The position numbers and the translations under genes were made by a program. The notes below the pieces were generated by a model. That model saw only the letters and a list, made by a program, of their open reading frames with translations, was not told the DNA's origin and did no database searches. From Nitrospira sp. UBA5698 (GTDB lineage Bacteria > Nitrospirota > Nitrospiria > Nitrospirales > Nitrospiraceae): a stretch of 39,988 bases of DNA. This document shows, in pieces, positions 24,171-32,635 of the stretch. Within the stretch, counting starts at the first letter, position 1. The number at the start of each line of letters is the position of its first letter. The DNA lies in assembly GCA_002420115.1 (NCBI GenBank), contig DIHK01000017.1, forward strand, positions 1-39,988. Reading direction: 5' to 3'.

Positions 24171-25873
24171 CGCCGCGACCACCCCTCTTCTTGTTTATCG
24201 ACCCAGTGGACAAACCGTAGGACAACTTGTCCAAGCCGCCCGTAACATTCGTCGGCATACAATCTGTTGATGAGCGCCACATACACTCGGTGACGAGTCT
24301 TGTCGATCCATGCGGGTATCCGGACACTTCGTCCATGGGCCTTCAAATACAGATAGGCCCAGCCGAGGATGGTCAGGCCGGTCGCCCCAACAAGCAGCAG
24401 GTCGAACAGCCAGTCCGGAAGGTCGGCAGCCTTGTAGTAAGCGGCAACTTCGGTCGGATTGGGGTAGAGGAACGCGGTGAACGATTCCACCGCAAACAGG
24501 TAAATGAAGACGACGAAGAGCAAGGTCAACAGCATCGCGGACGATACCTTCCATGATGCAACGGCGCGTAACCGCGTGAGCGTCAGAATGGCTTGCGAAG
24601 AAGTGACCCAAATGAAAAAGAGGACGATGACGGTCCCCTGAGACTCCAACAGAGGAATGTGCAACACCCCGTGGGTGACCAGGAGAATGAGGAGTGGGAT
24701 CACCAAGCTCGTCAACACCCCCGTCGACCAGGTGAGGTTTGACAGCTCTCCCTCCTCGTGATGAGTGTCGCCTGTATGGGGGAAATGTGGCTCGGCCCTG
24801 GCCTTTTGAATCACGTTTCCACAATTGAGAAAGACCGTGGCCTTAAACAGGCCATGTGCGATCAGATGGAAGACCGCCAGGGAAAATGCGCCGAGCCCGC
24901 ACTCCATAATCATGTACCCCATCTGACCGATCGTCGACAGTCCCAACGTCTTCTTGATGTCGCTCTGCACCAGCATCATGGAGGCCCCCAGCACCGCAGT
25001 CACCGTGCCGACCACCAAGGCGACGTGCAACGTGACCGAACTCAAGCCGAAGAGCGGCGCCATACGATTAATCAGGAACCCACCGGCGTTGATGATGCCG
25101 GCATGGAGCAGGCCGTGTACGGGTGTCGGTGCAAAGAGCGAACTGGGTAACCAGAGGTGAAGAGGAAACTGTGCTGACTTTCCCATTGCCCCAATGAACA
25201 TCAGTAAAGTAATGGCGGTGGCGGCGTCGATATCCATGCCCGGCCACAGTGCCACAGTATGGGCGGAGGCCCTCGCGCGGGCGAACAGCTCCGGGATTTC
25301 AAGCGTTCCGTACACCTGGTAGGTGAGGATGATCCCCATAAGAAGGGCCATATCAGCGACACGCAGGACCGTGAACGTTTTGTAGGCTCCGTCGAGAGTC
25401 TGACGGTGACTATGGTTGTGCGCGAGAATGTAGAGCAGGTAACTCAGCAGTTGCCAGAATAAGAACAGCATCATGAGATTCGCACTGGACACCATGCAGA
25501 GCAACACGAAGTCCGTGAGGCAAATCAGCGTCAGATACCGTCGGTAGTGGCGGTCCTGATACATATAGTTCACGGAGTAGGTGTAGATGATCAGACTGAC
25601 GGCCGAAATCAGTGTCATCATGACGCCACTGAGTCGGTCGATGTAAAACCCGACAGGAATCGTGAGAGACGCAACCGTGGCAGGATTATAGAATTGAAGG
25701 GTGATCGGCCCCGAGATCGTCACGGCATACAGAGTTCCCGCAGCTCCCACACAGGCCGCTCCCATCAGAAGCGCGGCAATCTTGGCGTGGGCATAGCGGG
25801 TCGAGTCCTCTGCACAGACCACGACCAGTGCGGCGACCAGAGGAAGCAACGGGATGAACAGCGCAGCCCACAT
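24167..25873 (-). CDS. dabB: DabB1, NuoL-like cation-coupled membrane subunit
   Basis: A 568-residue polytopic protein of the NuoL/MrpA family (proton-conducting membrane transporter), with about 14 membrane segments. Key blocks are FYIDRLSGVMMTLISAVSLIIYTYS, LLMLFLFWQLLSYLLYIL-like helix 5 with its acidic/polar residue, GAMGKSAQFPLHLWLPSSLFAPTPVHGLLHAGIINAGGFL and VQSDIKKTLGLSTIGQMGYM, which contain the channel lysines and histidines of the superfamily. In DabAB complexes this subunit couples DabA to a proton or sodium gradient. The first gene of the minus-strand block; GAGGTAG lies 11 bases before the ATG and a terminator-like hairpin just upstream. Confidence 0.92.
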   Translation of the reverse strand: MWAALFIPLLPLVAALVVVCAEDSTRYAHAKIAALLMGAACVGAAGTLYAVTISGPITLQFYNPATVASLTIPVGFYIDRLSGVMMTLISAVSLIIYTYSVNYMYQDRHYRRYLTLICLTDFVLLCMVSSANLMMLFLFWQLLSYLLYILAHNHSHRQTLDGAYKTFTVLRVADMALLMGIILTYQVYGTLEIPELFARARASAHTVALWPGMDIDAATAITLLMFIGAMGKSAQFPLHLWLPSSLFAPTPVHGLLHAGIINAGGFLINRMAPLFGLSSVTLHVALVVGTVTAVLGASMMLVQSDIKKTLGLSTIGQMGYMIMECGLGAFSLAVFHLIAHGLFKATVFLNCGNVIQKARAEPHFPHTGDTHHEEGELSNLTWSTGVLTSLVIPLLILLVTHGVLHIPLLESQGTVIVLFFIWVTSSQAILTLTRLRAVASWKVSSAMLLTLLFVVFIYLFAVESFTAFLYPNPTEVAAYYKAADLPDWLFDLLLVGATGLTILGWAYLYLKAHGRSVRIPAWIDKTRHRVYVALINRLYADECYGRLGQVVLRFVHWVDKQEEGWSRR

Positions 25874-25890
25874 CGGTTCGGTACTACCTC

Positions 25891-25949
25891 AGAAAACACA
25901 AAAGCCAACTGCCTCGCGTCGACCCATGGTCAACCCAAGCAATTGGCTT
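25891..25949 (-). promoter_or_regulatory. Terminator-like leader hairpin of the dab operon
   Basis: On the minus strand an 11-bp stem (25949-25939 with 25912-25902; one G-U pair) closes a 26-base loop containing a nested GACC/GGTC pair. It is followed by a U-rich run (TTTTGTGTTTT, 25903-25893) and then GAGG (25890-25887), the dabB1 ribosome binding site. This is the layout of an intrinsic terminator immediately upstream of the first gene, so attenuation of the carbon-uptake operon is possible. Confidence 0.5.
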
Positions 25950-26211
25950 GTACTGCGACCGGCCTCTCAGAGTGAAATGCGAGTCGCCCTACGGCCTATG
26001 ACGGAAAGACAGGCGTCCTGCCCGTCCGCAAGCAATCTTGTGGAGAGGCAACACTGCGTGCTACTGATAATGCGGCCTCATGAATAATATGGGGCAACCT
26101 ATAGCGTCAAGCTCGAAATGGTCGCACAGGTTTTCACTTCTGTCCTGCGGGAGCCGAAAGACTCAGCGCGGCGCCCATGATTGAGACGAAAGTCCTAGCC
26201 CACAGCATTCA
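25950..26211. other. Intergenic gap upstream of dabB1
   Basis: About 260 bases holding no supported gene. GAATAATATGGGGC at about 26082 resembles the right-hand end of the intergenic repeat found at 26374 and 27098. The promoter of the dab block should lie here on the minus strand but no clear -35/-10 pair was identified by eye. Confidence 0.35.
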
Positions 26212-26393
26212 TGAACACTTCTACTGCAATCGCCGATCCGCTGTTTCGACGAGCCTTCGGCCAGCGGACTCGCCCGTTGAATCCTCGACGTCCTGCACGA
26301 GTACGCCTCGGGTTCTCCGGGCTCTGCGCGCCGGTCTCACGACGCGGCTTGGCGATTTCGCGACGAAGCGTCATGAATACTGCGGGCTATGGC
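26212..26393. repeat. Intergenic repeat, copy 1 (upstream of DUF2294 gene)
   Basis: The 22 bases at 26224-26245 (CTGCAATCGCCGATCC then GCTGTT) recur exactly at 26886-26907. The right end, TGAATACTGCGGGCT at about 26373, matches TGAATAATGCGGGCT at about 27098 and TGAATGATGAGGGCT at about 36999. The copy also holds an internal CCGCTG/CAGCGG pairing. If translated as an extension of the next gene it gives an Arg-rich, implausible N-terminus. Confidence 0.65.
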
Positions 26394-26444
26394 AGTACTT
26401 GTTCGCCTGCCACGTGCGCTCTTATAATCACGGGAGAGGGGGCT

Positions 26445-26789
26445 ATGGAAAACTCAATACGCAATGCCGTCATCAGGTTTGAGCAAGAATTCATGGGCCG
26501 TGGGCCGGATGAAGTACGAGCACTCGTCGCCCGCGATCTTGTGGTGGTCCGACTGAAAGGCGTCCTGACACCAGCCGAACGTCAGTTGGCGAAAACCACG
26601 GAAGGGGTCGAGATGGTGAAGCAACTCCGGCAAAACTTGATCGCGCAGGGCAGGGACAAGCTCTGTGAGCAAGTGGGCGAAATCACCGGGGCGAAGGTGC
26701 TCGGGCTCTTTACCGATATCGACGTGCAACTCAGCGAGCGGGTCTTTGTCTTTACGACGGATCGGGAGATCCAATATGGGACGAGGTAG
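26445..26789 (+). CDS. DUF2294 domain protein
   Basis: A 114-residue protein that fits the DUF2294 family, unknown in function: opening MENSIRNAVIRFEQEFMGRG, then the VVVRLKGVLTPAERQLAKT block, LRQNLIAQGRDKL and a C-terminal FTDIDVQLSERVFVFTTD. It is soluble and alpha/beta. The start at 26445 is chosen because GGGAGAGGGG is adjacent and because the upstream frame (to 26211) is translated repeat DNA. Members of this family occur near bicarbonate-uptake genes in some bacteria, to my recollection, and here it lies 570 bases from dabB1, divergently. It is flanked by direct copies of an intergenic repeat. Confidence 0.8.
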   Translation: MENSIRNAVIRFEQEFMGRGPDEVRALVARDLVVVRLKGVLTPAERQLAKTTEGVEMVKQLRQNLIAQGRDKLCEQVGEITGAKVLGLFTDIDVQLSERVFVFTTDREIQYGTR

Positions 26790-26869
26790 CAGGCCGCCGG
26801 ATGGCGGCAGCTTCGGCTCCATTACATGATCCCTTCGTTCATGAAGGGTTAGTGGTTCTAGGTCTCAGT

Positions 26870-27113
26870 ATCCATCACTCTTCTGCTGCAATCGCCGATC
26901 CGCTGTTGAGACAATATGCGTCGATCGTCGTTCGCCCTTCGATAGAACTCAAGGCCATGAGCTTGCCGAACGGTGAAGCATCTCGGTCAGCAGTTTTGAG
27001 TTTGAGGTTTCGTGTTTCAGGTCAGGTTGTCCGGAAACTTGGAACATGAAACGTGGAACTAGAAACGTCCCCAGGCGAGTTCAGCGCGAACCGTTATGAA
27101 TAATGCGGGCTAG
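26870..27113. repeat. Intergenic repeat, copy 2, mosaic (downstream of DUF2294 gene)
   Basis: It starts with the 22-base block shared with copy 1 (26886-26907) and ends with TGAATAATGCGGGCT (about 27098). Between them sit a CCCTTCGA-type REP-like palindrome (26931-26978, related to 8977) and a run of TTTGAG, TTTCAGG and AAACTTGGAAC segments (about 26995-27065) that recurs at 36895-36965. The mosaic build suggests nested or recombined short elements. Confidence 0.65.
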
Positions 27114-28498
27114 TGCGCCGGGGTCTCGGCTGGTTGTGCAACAGAAGGCGTGGTGACCGGTGAATCGCCGCGTTTGGGACCGGGGTGCCAGCCCATGACC
27201 GCGAGTAGCACTAAGAAGCTAATAACGTACGCCACTGCGACATGCCAGCCGTGATACACCCAGCGCCCGACGTTCTTCGCATCCGGATACATGTTGGACA
27301 GCGCCACGCCGGCGGACGAGCCGAACCAGATCATCGAGCCGCCGAACCCGACGGTGTAGGCGAGCATACCCCAGTCATAGCCGCCTTGTTTCAGCGCGAG
27401 CGCGGTGAGCGGGATATTGTCGAATACCGCGGAGATGAACCCAAGCCCCATGGCTGATTGCCAGGATGCAACCGGCAACTTTTCCACCGGCATCATCGAG
27501 GCGCAGGTGACCAGGGCGAGCAGAAAAATCGTCCCTTTGGTCGCGTCGGGTAGCAGACTCCAATCCGGTTTGCGTACCGGCGCGGAAACCAGAATCGCCA
27601 GCGCCACGGCTACGCCGATAAAGGGGAAATGATCGGCGATCTCGGCGTGGACTAAGTTGATATACACGTTGGTGGAAATCGCCGTCACCAAGATGAACGC
27701 CACGATACCGACGCGGCCCCAGTCCACATGCGCGCCACCTGGCTCATAGGCCCTCAACGGCGAATATTTGTTCTGCTGCAACGCGGCCGGAATGCCAAAC
27801 AGGACCAGTGCGACCACTGCGGCGACATATGCGTGGAAGACTTCGGCCGGGCTCACGCCGTCGATCCACATCATGGTGGTCGTGGTGTCGCCCACCACGC
27901 TGCCTGAACCGCCCGCGTTGGAGGCGGCGACGATAGCGGCGAGGTACCCGATGTGGACCTTGCCGCGAAAGACGGTGTGCGCCATGGTGCCCCCGATCAG
28001 CGCCGCGGCGATGTTGTCGAGAAACGAGGACAGCACGAACACCATCGCGAGCAGCGCGAACGCTCCCTTTGCTTGTCCCGGCAGGTACTTCGGCAGCACA
28101 GAAGGAATATGGCTTTCCTCGAAATGCTTGGACAGCAACGCAAAGCCCAGTAACAGACACAGCAGATTGGCAAGAATAACCCACTCATGGGCCAGGTGGC
28201 TCAGCAAGCCTGGTAGACCCTCGCCGGCCTTGAACCCGGTGAAGGCCAATTTGTACAACGCGATCGTGCCGAGTCCGGTGAGTGCGACCTGCAGCGTGTG
28301 GTGATGGAACAGTGCGACACCGAGCAGCGTCAGGGCGAACAAGATGAAGTCGAACGGGATGCCGAACGCGGTGGGTGGGTCGGTCGCCGCGACAGCGAAC
28401 GACGGGACCAGCCATAACACGAACGCGGCTCCGGCGATGATCAGCTGTGGACCGATGCTCGTGCGCGAGGATGGAATCTTCTGGTCTTCAAGGCGCAT
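27110..28498 (-). CDS. ArsB/NhaD-superfamily ion transporter, probable Na+/H+ antiporter
   Basis: A 462-residue membrane protein with about 11-12 segments. The paired re-entrant-type motifs of the ion transporter superfamily are seen as SSFLDNIAAALIGGTMAH, SNAGGSGSVVGDTTTTMMW and, in the second half, ISAVFDNIPLTALAL with FGSSAGVALSN. This pattern fits NhaD-type sodium/proton antiporters; SLC13-like or ArsB-like transport is the alternative. The start at 28498 has GAGGGAG just upstream; the ATG at 28516 has none. A neighbouring sodium-pumping NQR operon supports a sodium role. It ends beside an intergenic repeat. Confidence 0.72.
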   Translation of the reverse strand: MRLEDQKIPSSRTSIGPQLIIAGAAFVLWLVPSFAVAATDPPTAFGIPFDFILFALTLLGVALFHHHTLQVALTGLGTIALYKLAFTGFKAGEGLPGLLSHLAHEWVILANLLCLLLGFALLSKHFEESHIPSVLPKYLPGQAKGAFALLAMVFVLSSFLDNIAAALIGGTMAHTVFRGKVHIGYLAAIVAASNAGGSGSVVGDTTTTMMWIDGVSPAEVFHAYVAAVVALVLFGIPAALQQNKYSPLRAYEPGGAHVDWGRVGIVAFILVTAISTNVYINLVHAEIADHFPFIGVAVALAILVSAPVRKPDWSLLPDATKGTIFLLALVTCASMMPVEKLPVASWQSAMGLGFISAVFDNIPLTALALKQGGYDWGMLAYTVGFGGSMIWFGSSAGVALSNMYPDAKNVGRWVYHGWHVAVAYVISFLVLLAVMGWHPGPKRGDSPVTTPSVAQPAETPAH

Positions 28499-28845
28499 GA
28501 CACTCCCTCTGCCCATCGTTGGCTGAAAAACGGGTGCTCGTCTTTTCGGTGGATCGGAGCTTGTCCAACGGGAATTGTCGGTGTGCCGCCAAATAGTAGA
28601 GCTATTGGCTGTGGTTCAAAGTGACAACCGGACGATCCAGATACACCGGAAATCCAAACGAAAGCAGAAGCTACACAGGCAGATGAGTGAAAAGCAAGGC
28701 AAACTTTCTACGGAGTCTGTGTCAACGACAACTCGGCGAGGCGTCTGATCTGCATTTCAGTGATGATGCAAGACAGCGGACATCCATCACTCGGTGTTCC
28801 GTTCAATGAACGTGATTGCCTTGAAATGTTACGTCGAACCCCGAA
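28499..28845. other. Intergenic gap upstream of the NhaD-like gene
   Basis: About 350 bases with no supported gene; the small plus-strand frame here is antisense to the universal stress gene for most of its length. No riboswitch or repeat was recognised, although regulation of an ion transporter from this leader would be expected. Confidence 0.35.
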
Positions 28846-29277
28846 TCATTTGACCAACGTGACCGGGATCTGGGTCAGATGGACGACCTTGGTGGTGACC
28901 GAGCCCATCACGAGCCCAGCAATACGCCCGAGTCCACGCGATCCCATGATAATTTCTCCGGCCCCGACTGCCTTGGCGCACTCCACAATCTGTTCAGCGG
29001 CATCGCCTTCCGCCGTACTGCTCGTGAACGTCACGCCTGACGAGCGCAGCACCTGCTCCGCCGGTTCGAGAATCTCGCGGTTATACTGCGCCGCCATGTC
29101 TGCTGCTTTCTTCTCGCCCACATAGACCTGGATTTCGCCGTACACGCGGAGCGGAGAGTGTACCGTCACGAGATGCACGCGACCTTGTGGTTGTACACGT
29201 GCTCGCTCAACGGCAAGATGGAGTGCACGCATCGCGCTCTCCGAGCCGTCCATCGGAACCAAGATTGTGTTAGGCAT
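28846..29277 (-). CDS. Universal stress protein (UspA family)
   Basis: A 143-residue single-domain UspA protein, a small nucleotide-binding fold used in stress adaptation. It opens NTILVPMDGSESAMRALHLA, and the ATP-binding loop GSRGLGRIAGLVMGSVT near residues 112-128 has the G-x2-G-x9-G-S/T pattern, so it probably binds ATP. It ends VVHLTQIPVTLVK as usual. The start at 29277 is preferred to one five codons earlier because GAGG lies a few bases upstream. It lies between the NhaD-like transporter and the NQR operon on the same strand, suggesting a link with membrane ion stress, but the gaps are large. Confidence 0.9.
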   Translation of the reverse strand: MPNTILVPMDGSESAMRALHLAVERARVQPQGRVHLVTVHSPLRVYGEIQVYVGEKKAADMAAQYNREILEPAEQVLRSSGVTFTSSTAEGDAAEQIVECAKAVGAGEIIMGSRGLGRIAGLVMGSVTTKVVHLTQIPVTLVK

Positions 29278-29527
29278 AACGACCTCTTTCAAACCGGTTA
29301 AACAAATTGCATACGATCAATATATCTTCTATCTCGCAGATTCAAGTACCCAGTCCATACATCGACCGATGGCGTGGTTGTCCCGGCCCACGGCCCAGGT
29401 GATGCCCCGTACGACAGTGCAGCAGCTCAAACCCTTTCGTGACCGGGTCTATAGGATCACGGAGAATAACGGGAAGGAGTTCGCCGGACACCGGCAAACC
29501 GCCTAGAGTCTGCACGTCCACTCGTTC

Positions 29528-29728
29528 TTACAGCAGTTCTTTACCGGCAGATTGCAGACGGGCAAGACGTTCCGGGCAGGGCTTGTCGCAGCCGGCGTCG
29601 CACTCCAGGCCAAGGCGTTCAAGACCGCCACAACTGCCGCCGATCGGACGGCGACCGAGCATGACACCCACCGCCATCGCCAGGATCGCAATCACCATGA
29701 CAAGAAAGGTCACCAGGAAAATCGTCAT
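29528..29728 (-). CDS. nqrM: Na+-NQR maturation factor NqrM (DUF539)
   Basis: A 66-residue membrane protein of the DUF539/NqrM family, needed to mature the Na+-translocating NADH:quinone reductase, probably by supplying iron to the NqrD/NqrE cluster. One membrane helix (about residues 4-24) leads into GRRPIGGSCGGL; four cysteines follow at 33, 43, 47 and 51 as in the family. The start at 29728 overlaps the apbE stop as ATGA, giving tight coupling. It is the last gene of the nqr operon. Standard gene calling may start it at 29764, but the family begins at MTIFLVTFL. Confidence 0.9.
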   Translation of the reverse strand: MTIFLVTFLVMVIAILAMAVGVMLGRRPIGGSCGGLERLGLECDAGCDKPCPERLARLQSAGKELL

Positions 29729-30780
29729 GACAGCTCCTGTTTCCGGTACCGTTGGAAGGTACAACAGACGCGCTCCTCAAATTGCCCGTCCCGTTCAATG
29801 ACAAAGAGAACGGGAAGATTGATCCGTTCCGCGATGGCCATGCCACGTTCAGGCCCCAACACCTGAAATGCGGTGGCCCAGGCGTCGGCTCGCATACTGG
29901 TGTCCGCCAACACCGTGACCGACACCAGATGATTATCGATCGGCCAGCCGGTGGTTGGATCGATGGTATGGGAATAGCGCCGTCCGGCGATTTCAAAAAA
30001 GTTCCGATAATTTCCAGAGGTCGCGAGGGCGATGTCGCTGAGTGCCAGCATGGTGTGCACCGAGCGTTCGCCCGACAGCGGCTTCTCTATCGCGATCCGC
30101 CAGGGGGTCTCCCGCTCCTTGAGTCCGCGTACCCTGATCTCACCACCGATCTCCACCATATAATGGTCAATGCCGTGTGCGGTCATGAGCTCAGCCACCC
30201 GGTCCACCCCGTAGCCCTTGGCGATCCCTGAAAGATCCAGGAAGACATCAGGGCGTCGTTTGCGTATCGCTGACTGGGTATCACTGAGCGTAATTTTATC
30301 AAGTCCGCTGCGCGCACGGGCGGCGGCAATATCGCGTTCAGGTGGGACGCGATCCGGATGCACCTCGGGGCCGAATCCCCAGAGATTGACCAGGGGGCCA
30401 ACCGTGATGTCAAACGCCCCTTCGCTCTGAGCTCCGATCTCGAGTGCGGCTTTGAGCACGGCACGGAGGGAAGTCGACGCGGGCACCCAGTCGGTGGTAC
30501 GCAGACGGTTAAAGCGCGACAGTTCGGATTCCGGGTCATAGGTGGACATGGTGTGATTGATCTCGGCCAGCAAGGTGTCCACTTCGATCTGGAGGTCCTT
30601 CACTGTCGGAGTATTCGGGGTGGGGCGGTATTTGACGTTATAGGTGGTCCCCATGGTGCGACCACTCATGTGCAGTTCTGCGGGAGGCGACTCAGGGCGT
30701 AACAGGCTGAAGCCGGTACCGGCCGCCAGCAGAACGATCAAGGCAACCAACGCACGGGGTCGCGCAATGGTGGGAGGCAT
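29725..30780 (-). CDS. apbE: FAD:protein FMN transferase
   Basis: A 351-residue ApbE, which attaches FMN from FAD to threonines of NqrB and NqrC through a phosphoester bond. An N-terminal hydrophobic segment (about 8-26) anchors or exports it to the periplasmic side, where the flavins are added. Family blocks: GRTMGTTYNVKY (40-51), DITVGPLVNLWGFGPE (124-139), DLSGIAKGYGVDRV (182-195) and SHTIDPTTGWPID near the C-terminus, where metal and FAD are bound. GGAGGA lies eight bases before the ATG. It follows nqrF by six bases, which fits its role in assembling the complex encoded upstream. Confidence 0.95.
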   Translation of the reverse strand: MPPTIARPRALVALIVLLAAGTGFSLLRPESPPAELHMSGRTMGTTYNVKYRPTPNTPTVKDLQIEVDTLLAEINHTMSTYDPESELSRFNRLRTTDWVPASTSLRAVLKAALEIGAQSEGAFDITVGPLVNLWGFGPEVHPDRVPPERDIAAARARSGLDKITLSDTQSAIRKRRPDVFLDLSGIAKGYGVDRVAELMTAHGIDHYMVEIGGEIRVRGLKERETPWRIAIEKPLSGERSVHTMLALSDIALATSGNYRNFFEIAGRRYSHTIDPTTGWPIDNHLVSVTVLADTSMRADAWATAFQVLGPERGMAIAERINLPVLFVIERDGQFEERVCCTFQRYRKQELS

Positions 30781-30786
30781 GGATGG

Positions 30787-32007
30787 TCATCCTCCGAAGT
30801 CATCGAGCATGATGTTGTCCCGCTCGACGCCGAGGTCCAACAGCATCTTGATCACGGCGGCATTCATCATCGGCGGTCCGCAGAGGTAGTACTCACAGTC
30901 CTCAGGCGCCGGATGAGTCTTGAGATACTCATTATGGAGCACGTTATGGATAAATCCGGTGTAGCCGGTCCAGGCGTCTTCCGGGAGCGCGTCGGACAGG
31001 GCGACATGCCAGGTGAAGTTGTCGTGCTCGGCAGCCAGCTTGTTGAAATCGTCGACATAGAACATCTCGCGCTTCGATCGAGCCCCATACCAAAAGGACA
31101 TCTTGCGCGTGGTCTTGAGGCGACCCAGCTGATCGAAAATGTGCGACCGCATAGGCGCCATCCCGGCACCACCGCCGATGAACACCATTTCGTTGTCGGT
31201 GTCACGCGCAAAGAACTCGCCGAACGGCCCGGAGATGGTGACCTTGTCACCCGGTTTCAGTCCAAACAGGTAGGACGACATTTTACCCGGAGGCAGGTTT
31301 TGCGTGCGCGGGGGAGGCGTGGCAATGCGAATATTGAGCATAATGATGCCACGTTCTTCCGGGTAATTGGCCATGGAGTAGGCACGCTCGAGGGGCTCAT
31401 TGACCTTGGATACAAGGTCCCAGAGATTCAGCCGGTCCCAGTCGCTGCGAAATCGCTCCTCGATATCAAAGTCCTTGAATGAGTGCTTATACGGAGGGCA
31501 AAAAATCTGGATGTACCCTCCGGCACGGAAATCGACATATTCATCCTGTGGAAGCTCCAGGACCAGTTCTTTGATGAAGGTGGCCACATTGTGGTTGGAG
31601 CGCACGGTACATTCCCATTTCTTGACCCCGAAGACCTCATCCGGAACTTCGATCTTCATGTTCTGCTTGACCGCCACCTGACAGGAGAGACGGTAGCCCT
31701 CGCGCGCTTCACGCTTATTGATATGCGAGGTTTCGGTCGGCAGAATGACCCCGCCCCCTTCGAACACTTTGACCCGGCACACGCCGCACGTCCCGCCGCC
31801 ACCGCAGGCCGAACTGATAAAAATCTTGGCGTCTCCCAGCGCACCGAGCAGTTTTCCTCCGATCGGCGTCTCGATGGATTTCTTGTCGTTGATCGTGATC
31901 GTGACGTTGCCGCTAGCCACGAGTTTCGAGCGCGCACTCAGAATGAAGACGGCCAGAAGGAGGACGAACCCGGTGAAGACACCGACTCCTAGGAGGATCT
32001 CGATCAT
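30787..32007 (-). CDS. nqrF: Na+-NQR subunit F (NADH dehydrogenase, FAD and 2Fe-2S)
   Basis: A 406-residue NqrF, the entry subunit where NADH is oxidised. One N-terminal membrane helix (about 3-24) anchors it. The ferredoxin-like domain ligates a 2Fe-2S cluster with Cys68, Cys74, Cys77 and Cys109. The reductase part holds the FAD-binding RAYSMANYPEE and the NADH-binding GGGAGMAPMRSH, plus the C-terminal YLCGPPMMNAAV. All cofactor residues I can check are present. It lies 22 bases after nqrE. Confidence 0.96.
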   Translation of the reverse strand: MIEILLGVGVFTGFVLLLAVFILSARSKLVASGNVTITINDKKSIETPIGGKLLGALGDAKIFISSACGGGGTCGVCRVKVFEGGGVILPTETSHINKREAREGYRLSCQVAVKQNMKIEVPDEVFGVKKWECTVRSNHNVATFIKELVLELPQDEYVDFRAGGYIQIFCPPYKHSFKDFDIEERFRSDWDRLNLWDLVSKVNEPLERAYSMANYPEERGIIMLNIRIATPPPRTQNLPPGKMSSYLFGLKPGDKVTISGPFGEFFARDTDNEMVFIGGGAGMAPMRSHIFDQLGRLKTTRKMSFWYGARSKREMFYVDDFNKLAAEHDNFTWHVALSDALPEDAWTGYTGFIHNVLHNEYLKTHPAPEDCEYYLCGPPMMNAAVIKMLLDLGVERDNIMLDDFGG

Positions 32008-32029
32008 ATGCAGTCTCTTATCTCAGACT

Positions 32030-32635
32030 CTAGAGTTGAATCCCAGAAAACGCCATGAACCCCAGGGCCATCAATCCCGCAGTGATGAACGTGACGCCCA
32101 GTCCCTGCAAGCCTTCGGGGATGTCGGAATACTTGAGCTTCTCTCGCACGCCTGCCATCGCGACGATCGCGAGCGCCCACCCGACACCTGAGGCCACCCC
32201 GTAGGTGACGCTCTCGCTGAAGTTATAGTCCCGTTCGACCATAAACAGGCAGCCTCCAAGAATGGCGCAGTTGACGGTAATCAGCGGCAAAAAGATCCCC
32301 AGCGAGTTGTACAGTGACGGGACATATCGATCGAGGAACATTTCCAGCACCTGGACGACTGCCGCAATGACGCTGATGTAGGTGATGAGCCCAAGGAAAT
32401 CCAGGCTGATCTCAGGGAGTCCCGCCCATGCCAGCGCGCGATCCTTTATCAGAAATTGGTAGATCAGATTATTGATGGGGATGGTCAGGCTTTGGACGAC
32501 GATCACCGCAATGCCGAGTCCGAGCGCGGTACCGATTTTTTTCGAGACGGCCAGGAACGTGCACATGCCGAGGAAAAACGTCAGCGCCAGATTCTCGACG
32601 AAGACCGCTTTGATAAACAGATTCACCAGGTCCAT
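32030..32635 (-). CDS. nqrE: Na+-NQR subunit E
   Basis: A 201-residue membrane subunit with about six helices, homologous to NqrD in inverted topology; together they hold an iron site midway in the membrane that passes electrons from NqrF to NqrC. Conserved stretches are NLALTFFLGMCTFLAVSKK near residue 15 and TVNCAILGGCLFMVERDY near 106, which carry the metal-binding cysteines. The start overlaps the nqrD stop by one base (TAATG). Confidence 0.95.
   Translation of the reverse strand: MDLVNLFIKAVFVENLALTFFLGMCTFLAVSKKIGTALGLGIAVIVVQSLTIPINNLIYQFLIKDRALAWAGLPEISLDFLGLITYISVIAAVVQVLEMFLDRYVPSLYNSLGIFLPLITVNCAILGGCLFMVERDYNFSESVTYGVASGVGWALAIVAMAGVREKLKYSDIPEGLQGLGVTFITAGLMALGFMAFSGIQL

Noticed and set aside
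26211..26444. N-terminal extension of the DUF2294 protein
   Set aside because: The translated sequence is Arg/Pro-rich repeat DNA found also downstream; the family start and a ribosome binding site are at 26445.
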